Shown piece by piece: positions 41,387 to 47,197 of a stretch of DNA of 47,197 nucleotides. Source of the stretch: Clostridia bacterium (GTDB lineage Bacteria > Bacillota > Clostridia > Christensenellales > CAG-314). The stretch covers positions 1 to 47,197 of the forward strand of contig CAAGHL010000043.1 of NCBI GenBank assembly GCA_900769665.1, given 5' to 3'. The notes beneath the pieces were generated by a model. That model ran no database searches, had not been told where the DNA came from, and was given only the letters and a program-made list of their open reading frames with translations. The first letter of the stretch is position 1. Every line of letters begins with the position of its first letter. The position numbers and the translations under genes are program-made.

Positions 41387-41776
41387 ATGAAACTGATTGT
41401 ACAAACACGGACGGAAACGCCGATATACGAACAACTTTTTGACCAAATACGCGCGCAAATACTGACGGGCAAACTTGCCGCCGACGACGTGTTGCCGTCC
41501 ATAAGGCTTGTCGCAAGGGAACTCGGCATAAGCGTAATACCCGTAAAAGCCGCCTACGATATGTTGGAGCAACAAGGCTACATATACACCTTGCAAGGCA
41601 AAGGGTGCTTTGTGGCAAACATTGCCGACCGAGAGCAACAACGTGTGCGAATTGCCACCGACAGCGTAAAAACAACCGTCGACCGTTGCGTAAGCCTTGG
41701 GTTTTCCGCAAGCGAAGTGAAGGAACTTGTCACCTCGGCGTACACCGAAGTACAACCCGACGTCGACAAACGCTAA
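41387..41776 (+). CDS. GntR-family regulator, YtrA type
   Basis: This 129-aa protein has an N-terminal GntR winged helix (TPIYEQLFDQIRAQILTGKL, then LPSIRLVARELGISVIPVKAAYDMLEQQGYIY and the wing GKGCFVA) and a short C-terminal helical part of about 50 residues, the length that defines the YtrA subfamily. It lies 137 bp after the permease in the same direction. AGAGGAAAA precedes the ATG. It is the natural binder of the dyad at 39603-39629. The gap before it carries an inverted repeat and one ATACGTATGCAAAA motif, so a separate promoter or internal stop is possible. Confidence 0.9.
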   Translation: MKLIVQTRTETPIYEQLFDQIRAQILTGKLAADDVLPSIRLVARELGISVIPVKAAYDMLEQQGYIYTLQGKGCFVANIADREQQRVRIATDSVKTTVDRCVSLGFSASEVKELVTSAYTEVQPDVDKR

Positions 41777-41868
41777 ACAGCTCGCAACGGCGTTCATTTC
41801 GACGAGCCGAACGCAAGATTTGTGCACATCGCACCACCGACAACAAGCAAAGCAACATCATTACCGCC

Positions 41869-41896
41869 AAACGACGTCCGCACAACGTCGTTTTTT
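41869..41896 (+). terminator. Terminator of the ytr-like operon
   Basis: Perfect AAACGACGT/ACGTCGTTT arms with a 7-base loop lead into six T. It lies about 95 bp after the GntR stop. Confidence 0.8.
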
Positions 41897-41945
41897 ATCG
41901 TCTTTTTTGAACAATCGCCGTCAATACAGTTAATTTATTTTGTGT

Positions 41946-42328
41946 TAGGGTTAGTTTAGCCATCATCTAACACCCCTAAAGGCGGTCTTTTACGCGGCAT
42001 AGCCGTTAGTACGGCTTGTGTAATAATCCGTAGAACCCCTGCCACGCAGGCTCAATCTCGTCAAAAATCATCGAAAAATCCTCGCCTTTTGGGCGCAAGG
42101 CGTTTTTGCGGCACCTGAGCGTGCACGATTAGAGTTAGAGCCATAAGTAATCTAAGGCAATAAGCTAATAGTGGTCAAGCCTCGGCTTGTGGCGAGGTAA
42201 TTACAGGCAAACGACCGAACTCGTACTTGCGGTACGCAAGCCGAGGCTTGACTTGTAAGGGTTTGTTCCCCTTACTCGTCGACGTTAGGTCGCACAAAAA
42301 TTATTAGTGATAGCTAAATTAACCCTTG
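41946..42328 (+). repeat. MITE-like repeat, copy C (complete, 379 bp)
   Basis: The element runs from GGGTTAGTTTAGCC at 41948 to the matching reverse-complement end at 42326. Terminal inverted repeats are about 25 bp with four or so mismatches. The left flank is TA, the right flank TT. The left module (to about 42112) matches copy A, and the right module (from about 42214) matches copy D with only a few differences in 113 bp. It is rich in short palindromes: GCCG-N6-CGGC, CCTGC-N3-GCAGG, CAAGCC-N2-GGCTTG twice, CTTGCG-N3-CGCAAG and GTAAGGG-N6-CCCTTAC. No transposase frame is present. It would need an enzyme in trans to move, or could act as a structured RNA. Confidence 0.9.
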
Positions 42329-42334
42329 AACTGT

Positions 42335-42363
42335 TGTGTATTTAATCAAATTATGTTACAATA
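42335..42363 (+). promoter_or_regulatory. Promoter of the DUF4011-helicase gene
   Basis: TTGTGT (42335-42340) and TACAAT (42358-42363) are 17 bp apart. The -35 box begins nine bases past the end of repeat copy C. The leader is about 55 nt. Confidence 0.5.
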
Positions 42364-42424
42364 GTTATTGAATTTAAGTCAACTTTGCGGCAACAAAACA
42401 ATACCGCCGCAATGCGGAGAAAGC

Positions 42425-45400
42425 ATGAACAAACAAAAACTGGACAAATGGGCAGAATTGTTGCTAGATACCGGTAAACGCAACAATCTAGTAAACTTCC
42501 GCGATACTCGCCTCGGCTCGGTAGACATACTGTTGCCGAATTTTTCCGCCGTGTTCGACAAAGCCGACAACGGCGCAACGTTGGAGGCATACGCTCCTGC
42601 GCCCACCGACGAAGAGGACAAACCTCGTCGCCGTGGCAAAAAGGACGAAGCTCAAACCGCCGCGCCCCTACTGACCAAGGAGCAATACGTAGAAACATAC
42701 GGCGGCAAGATAAAGCGAATAAACCAAATACTTGTGTACAATCCGCAAGGCAACGCAATGCTTGCACTGCGCAACATCGGCAAACGCGCACGCTCGGCAA
42801 TAGAGGAAACGGGCGTAAACGTGGCGTACGTTGCGTTGGGGTTTGTCAACATGAAGGAGCGGCACTCCAACGTAATACTGCGCGCGCCCATACTGCTTGC
42901 GCCCGTGACGATAGAAAGCAAGTCTTCCGTCGACCCGTGCTACGTCAAGGTGACCGACGACATCATACTAAACCCCACACTTGCTTTCAAGTTGCAAAAC
43001 GAGTTTAGCATTACTCTGCCCGACTACAACGACGAAGGCATGGCGTACTTCAAAAAGTTTGAGGGCGTTGTCCGTCGCCTTGGTTGGACGGTTGCCACCG
43101 AAGCCAAAATCGGCGTATTTTCCTTCCAAAAAATCAACATGTATCGCGACATAAAAGACAACGGCAATGCAATTGTCAAAAGTCTTACCGTCCGCGCGCT
43201 AAACGGCGACCCCGTAGAAATCCCCGTCGTGACCACGGTACAACCCGACGCACCGCTACACAACATAGTGGATGCCGACAGCAGTCAAGCGGCGGCAATA
43301 CGCTTTGCACGCGAGGGGCGCAGTTTCGTGTTGCAAGGTCCCCCGGGCACTGGCAAAAGCCAAACCATCACCAACATAATTGCCGAATGCTTGGCAAGCG
43401 GCAAAAAGGTGCTGTTTGTTGCGGAGAAGCTTGCCGCACTCAATGTAGTATTCGACAAACTGAAAGCCGCAGGCTTGGACGAGTTTTGCTTGCAACTGCA
43501 CAGCCACAAAGCCAACAAAAAGGACGTAATAGAGGAACTTGCCGCAACCTTGCGCCTACAACCCACCACCGTGACGGAGCGCGCCGCAGTGGAAACGGCA
43601 ACCCTTGTAAATGCACAAAAGCAGTTGGACGAGTACGTCACAGAGCTGCACGTGGCGCAACCCGTAATAGGCAAATCCGTCTACGAAATGTCGGAAATCG
43701 TCGCGTCCTTCCGTGACGCTCCGCAATTTGCCTACCCCGTTGACGTGACGGGCAAGGGCGCCGACTACATCGAAGCCGTGACCGAGTGCCTTGCGCAGTT
43801 TGCCAAGTACGAGCCGACAATCGGCTACGACTACCGCATGAACGTGTGGTACGGCTACAAAAACGTCGACACGTCCTACCAAAACGAGCTTGTAGTCAAG
43901 TCCCAAATGAAAGCCGTCAAACGCCTGTGCACCATGCTTGTCAAGCTGTCGGCGCAGTTGCAAACGCAATACATGCTGACCCTCGACACGATACAATCGG
44001 CGCAAAACTACCGCAAGTTGTTCAAGGCGGCAGGTACCGGCAACGTACTGACGCCGTCGCTGTTGTCGGTGGACAAGGTCACGCAAACGATAGAACTAGT
44101 CAAGCAAATGCAACAGGTTGCCGACGTGATACTGCAAGCGCGCAAAGCCCTCGACGAACACTACGACAATGACGTGTACGCACTCGACGGCAAAACAGTG
44201 CACAAACGCCTGAAAGTTGCCCACCGCAACGGTTTGGCAAGGGCGTTTTCGCACGAATACAAAAAATTCGTCAAGCAACTGCAAGCGTGCCGCACCGACG
44301 GCGTAAAGATAAAGTATGCCGACGTGCTGTCCGCATACGAGCTACTTGCCACCTACCAAACGCAAAAACAAACTTTTGCCGCATTGGAAGCGGAGCTAGG
44401 CAACCGCATCGCTTGCTACAACGGCTTGGCAACGGACTGGGCAAAGGTGCTGTGCGAACTTGACGAAGCGCAACAATACATGCGCGACATGAACTTCGGC
44501 ACGCTGTCACGACTTTCCGACGAGCAATTTGCCGCCGCCAAAAACACTTTCAACAGCCTAAGCGGTTGGTTGGACGCCGCATTTTGCGACGAGGCGGAAA
44601 TCAACCAACTGTTTGCCAACTACCAAACCGACCAATGCGACATTGCCGCAATGCCACTTGCCACTGCGTTTGACAAAGCCACCGCTTGCACCAACGCCAT
44701 CGAACAGTTGGACAACTGGTGCCGCTTCCGCCGACTTACCGACAAGTTAACGGAATTGGGCGTGATAGAATTTGTCAACAAAGCGCTAGACAACCGCTTG
44801 CCGCTTGCCAAATTAGACAGACTGTACGGTAGACTGTTTTACGGGCAGTGGATAGACGTAACCATACGCAACAACGAGTTACTAAACCAACTTTCGCGTA
44901 TACCGCACGACAAACTTGTTGACACCTTTGCCGAAAAGGATCGCTTGCAGTTTGCCATCAACCAAGCCACGCTGAAAGCCGAGCTTTCGGCAATGCGCCC
45001 CGACCTTACGCAGATTTCGCCCAAGAGCCAAGTGTCCGCACTACTTCGCGAGGCGGAGAAAAAGCGCAAGCAAAAGGGCATACGCGCACTGCTTTCCGAC
45101 ACGTGGGAGTTGGCGCAAACGCTAAAACCGTGCTTTTTGATGTCGCCGCTGTCCGTCAGTACTTTCCTTGCGCCAAACATGACCTTTGACGTGGTCATCT
45201 TCGACGAAGCCTCGCAAATTTTTCCGCAAGACGCCGTCGGCGCAATCTACCGCGGCAAGCAACTGATTGTCGTGGGCGACGCCGAACAAATGCCGCCTAG
45301 CAACTTCTTCACCTCCATTGCCGACACCGACAACGAGGACGAGGAAGACGACATCGACGACTACGAGTCAATATTGGACCTATGTGCCACTACCTTGCCT

Positions 45401-46987
45401 CAAATGCGACTGAAATGGCACTACCGCAGTCGTTTCGAGCAACTAATCGCATTTTCCAACAAAAACTACTACGACAACGACCTTGTCACTTTCCCGTCGG
45501 CGCAAAAGGACAAAAAGGGTTGCGGCGTTGACTACTACTTTGTTGCAGGCGTGTTTGACCGCACGGCTCGCACCAACCGCATAGAAGCGGAATACGTAGT
45601 CGACCTTGTGTTTGACAACCTACGTCGCTACCCCGACAGAAGCCTTGGCGTGGTTACCTTTAGTGCCTCACAACAAGACCTTGTGGACAGGCTGATTGCA
45701 CGCCGCCGCAGGGACGACCCGTCATACGAAGAGTACTTCCGCACCGACCGCGAGGAACCGTTTTTTGTCAAGAACCTCGAAACGGTACAGGGCGACGAGC
45801 GCGACACCATTATTTTGGACGTTGCCTACGGGCGTGACCAACAAGGCAAGTTGTTGCTCAACTTCGGTCCGCTAAACCGCGCCGGTGGCGAACGCCGCCT
45901 AAACGTTGCTGTGACCCGTGCAAAGATAAACGTACAAGTGGTATCGGGCATGCACGCCGCCGACATAGACCTAAGCAAAACACAGTCGGTTGGCGTAAGA
46001 CTGCTACGGGAATACCTCGACTACGCCGAACACGGCACAGGCACCCTTGCACGCACCGACAGACCCGACCCGTTTGGCAAAACACGCTTCGATTTGGAAG
46101 GGGAAATTTGTGAGTTTTTGCGCAAAAACGGCTACGATGCCGACACGAAGGTGGGATGCTCCGACTTCAAGGTGGACATCGCCGTCAAGCCGCAACGCAG
46201 TGCAAACTACGTGCTTGCAGTTGAGTGCGACGGAGCAACATACCAAGCCACCGACGAAACACGCGACCGCGACAGATTGCGCAAGGACATATTGGAACGC
46301 ATGGGTTGGCACTTCTACCGCGTGTGGAGTACGGATTGGTTCCGCAACAAACGTGTGGAACAGGAAAACCTGCTTGCCGCAGTAAAACAAGCCGCCGAGC
46401 AACCCAAGGCGGACATTGCCGCCACCACCGCCACAAAGGAAAGTTTCGAGTCGCGCGCCGCCACGGTGGAATTTCAATTTGACAAGTACGTCTACGCCGA
46501 CATCGACGGACTGCGCGCCAAGTACCCCGACGACATACAACTGTTTGTCAAGTCGATACTGGAAGTGGAAGCGCCGATAAGCGAAGACTTGTTGCTCAAA
46601 CGCATTGTGGGCGTGTTCGGGCGCACCAAGGTGACGGCAAACGTCGTCAACGAGTGGAACGAAAGCATGCGCGGTTGCGCCAAGCACGACATTGTACGCA
46701 AGAAAGGTTTTTTGTACATCAAGGGACAAAACTTCCGCTTGCGTGTTGCCGAGGACGGAAGCAAGGCTCGTGCAATAAACGACATTGCCGTAGAGGAGCT
46801 TGCCGCAGGACTGCTTGCCGTAGTCAAACACAATGTCGCAGTAGAAAAGACTGCGTTGTACAACTTTATTGCGCAACAACTCGGCTGCAGACGTGCAGGC
46901 GACGCAATGACCAACCGACTTAACGAAGCTTTTGCCACAATCAAAAAGCAACTGACGGTGGACGGCGACGTGGTTTCGGTAAAGTAA
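42425..46987 (+). CDS. DUF4011-SF1 helicase-Vsr-like nuclease-DUF3320 protein (Hhe-like defence)
   Basis: I take the ATG at 42425 with CGGAGAAAG six bases upstream, giving 1520 aa. Domains in order: DUF4011 (about 1-230, opening WAELLLDTGKRNNLVNFR); superfamily 1 helicase with Walker A QGPPGTGKSQT near 304-312, a long coiled insert, Walker B VVIFDEASQIFPQDAVGA near 925, VVGDAEQMPPS, and the C-terminal RecA half with ETVQGDERDTIILDVAYG and LNVAVTRAK; a Vsr/PD-D/ExK-type nuclease (about 1220-1300) with DFKVDIAV, LAVECDG and GWHFYRVWSTDWF; then DUF3320 at the C-terminus. From memory this layout is the one reported as the single-gene Hhe antiphage system. It stands alone between two opposed copies of the repeat, which fits a mobile defence cargo. 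Confidence 0.88.
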   Translation: MNKQKLDKWAELLLDTGKRNNLVNFRDTRLGSVDILLPNFSAVFDKADNGATLEAYAPAPTDEEDKPRRRGKKDEAQTAAPLLTKEQYVETYGGKIKRINQILVYNPQGNAMLALRNIGKRARSAIEETGVNVAYVALGFVNMKERHSNVILRAPILLAPVTIESKSSVDPCYVKVTDDIILNPTLAFKLQNEFSITLPDYNDEGMAYFKKFEGVVRRLGWTVATEAKIGVFSFQKINMYRDIKDNGNAIVKSLTVRALNGDPVEIPVVTTVQPDAPLHNIVDADSSQAAAIRFAREGRSFVLQGPPGTGKSQTITNIIAECLASGKKVLFVAEKLAALNVVFDKLKAAGLDEFCLQLHSHKANKKDVIEELAATLRLQPTTVTERAAVETATLVNAQKQLDEYVTELHVAQPVIGKSVYEMSEIVASFRDAPQFAYPVDVTGKGADYIEAVTECLAQFAKYEPTIGYDYRMNVWYGYKNVDTSYQNELVVKSQMKAVKRLCTMLVKLSAQLQTQYMLTLDTIQSAQNYRKLFKAAGTGNVLTPSLLSVDKVTQTIELVKQMQQVADVILQARKALDEHYDNDVYALDGKTVHKRLKVAHRNGLARAFSHEYKKFVKQLQACRTDGVKIKYADVLSAYELLATYQTQKQTFAALEAELGNRIACYNGLATDWAKVLCELDEAQQYMRDMNFGTLSRLSDEQFAAAKNTFNSLSGWLDAAFCDEAEINQLFANYQTDQCDIAAMPLATAFDKATACTNAIEQLDNWCRFRRLTDKLTELGVIEFVNKALDNRLPLAKLDRLYGRLFYGQWIDVTIRNNELLNQLSRIPHDKLVDTFAEKDRLQFAINQATLKAELSAMRPDLTQISPKSQVSALLREAEKKRKQKGIRALLSDTWELAQTLKPCFLMSPLSVSTFLAPNMTFDVVIFDEASQIFPQDAVGAIYRGKQLIVVGDAEQMPPSNFFTSIADTDNEDEEDDIDDYESILDLCATTLPQMRLKWHYRSRFEQLIAFSNKNYYDNDLVTFPSAQKDKKGCGVDYYFVAGVFDRTARTNRIEAEYVVDLVFDNLRRYPDRSLGVVTFSASQQDLVDRLIARRRRDDPSYEEYFRTDREEPFFVKNLETVQGDERDTIILDVAYGRDQQGKLLLNFGPLNRAGGERRLNVAVTRAKINVQVVSGMHAADIDLSKTQSVGVRLLREYLDYAEHGTGTLARTDRPDPFGKTRFDLEGEICEFLRKNGYDADTKVGCSDFKVDIAVKPQRSANYVLAVECDGATYQATDETRDRDRLRKDILERMGWHFYRVWSTDWFRNKRVEQENLLAAVKQAAEQPKADIAATTATKESFESRAATVEFQFDKYVYADIDGLRAKYPDDIQLFVKSILEVEAPISEDLLLKRIVGVFGRTKVTANVVNEWNESMRGCAKHDIVRKKGFLYIKGQNFRLRVAEDGSKARAINDIAVEELAAGLLAVVKHNVAVEKTALYNFIAQQLGCRRAGDAMTNRLNEAFATIKKQLTVDGDVVSVK

Positions 46988-47082
46988 TATAACGCCAAAC
47001 GACAATATTTGTTTTACTACAACAATGCACCATTGCCGACAAAAAGGCAACGATTTGCCGCTAATTGTAACGATTTTTTGCA

Positions 47083-47197
47083 TAGGGTTAATTTGACTAT
47101 CACTAATAATTTTTGCGCGACCTAACGTCGACGAGTAAGGGGAACAAACCCTTACAAGTCAAGCCTCGGCTTGCGTACCGCAAGTACGAGTTCGGTC
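47083..47197 (-). repeat. MITE-like repeat, copy D (cut by window end)
   Basis: From GGGTTAATTTGACT at 47085 the sequence to the window end is the reverse complement of 42214-42326, with only a few differences over 113 bp. A TA stands just before it. It is therefore in opposite orientation to copy C, 97 bp after the helicase stop. Confidence 0.9.

Larger units (their letters stand above)
41777..42424. other. Non-coding region holding terminator, repeat C and promoter
   Basis: These 648 bp contain the terminator of the ytr-like operon, the complete copy of the repeat (41948-42326) and the promoter of the helicase gene (42335-42363). No gene is seen. Confidence 0.65.

Noticed and set aside
41946..42328. 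Group II intron, retron or CRISPR interpretation of the repeat
   Set aside because: There is no reverse transcriptase, no spaced direct repeats and no intron domain V-like end; inverted ends fit a MITE better.
1..47197. tRNA, rRNA or known riboswitch
   Set aside because: No cloverleaf with a GTTCGA-type arm, no rRNA segment and no familiar riboswitch core was seen on reading; a covariance-model scan would be decisive.

Overview
The window looks like a chromosomal segment from an uncultured, gut-type anaerobic Firmicute (Clostridia, possibly Christensenellales-like). This placement is inferred from gene content, not from a marker gene. The supporting signs are a YesM/YesN-type two-component pair, many lipobox lipoproteins, Big-type Ig domains, InlB-like repeats and collagen-like repeats, a YtrA-type GntR regulator, an ECF S component, AGGAG-type ribosome binding sites and sigma-A-like promoters with 17-bp spacers. 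No outer-membrane proteins are visible. Most genes from 326 to 39363 lie on the minus strand and those from 39757 onward on the plus strand.

Layout. 1-5854: a sugar-binding lipoprotein, a Cache-type sensor protein without a kinase domain, and a YesM/YesN sensor kinase and response regulator. 6311-6844: a TetR-type regulator. 7281-14512: three large secreted lipoproteins (carbohydrate-binding modules, a right-handed beta-helix, Ig-like domains). 14513-15579: a 1-kb gap with a hairpin array, a frameshifted PHP-phosphatase remnant and a perfect palindrome. 15580-18506: an EF-G paralogue and a MurI-like protein lacking both catalytic cysteines. 18849-24978: a probable fructan locus (AraC regulator, GH32 enzyme, tail-anchored surface protein, collagen-like lipoprotein). 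25363-27408: methyltransferase plus ECF S component, then a divergent small wHTH-like gene and XRE repressor with an iterated operator. 27616-31695: glyA, tkt and a HAD hydrolase. 32047-35237: a surface-anchored EndA-type nuclease with a small lipoprotein. 35702-39363: a heterodimeric ABC exporter. 39757-41776: a ytr-like ABC operon with its GntR regulator and an operator over the promoter. 42425-46987: a 1520-aa DUF4011-helicase-Vsr/DUF3320 protein resembling the Hhe antiphage defence family.

The most unusual structure is a dispersed non-coding repeat with terminal inverted repeats starting GGGTTA. There are four copies: two cut by the window edges, one complete of 379 bp and one shortened of 179 bp. 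Two copies in opposite orientation bracket the defence-type helicase gene. Two others, also opposed, bracket the sugar-binding lipoprotein, and one of these abuts the ATG of the sensor gene. A second dispersed signal, ATACGTATGCAAAA, occurs five times (one copy with a single substitution), always in the same orientation. No tRNA, rRNA or CRISPR array was seen.
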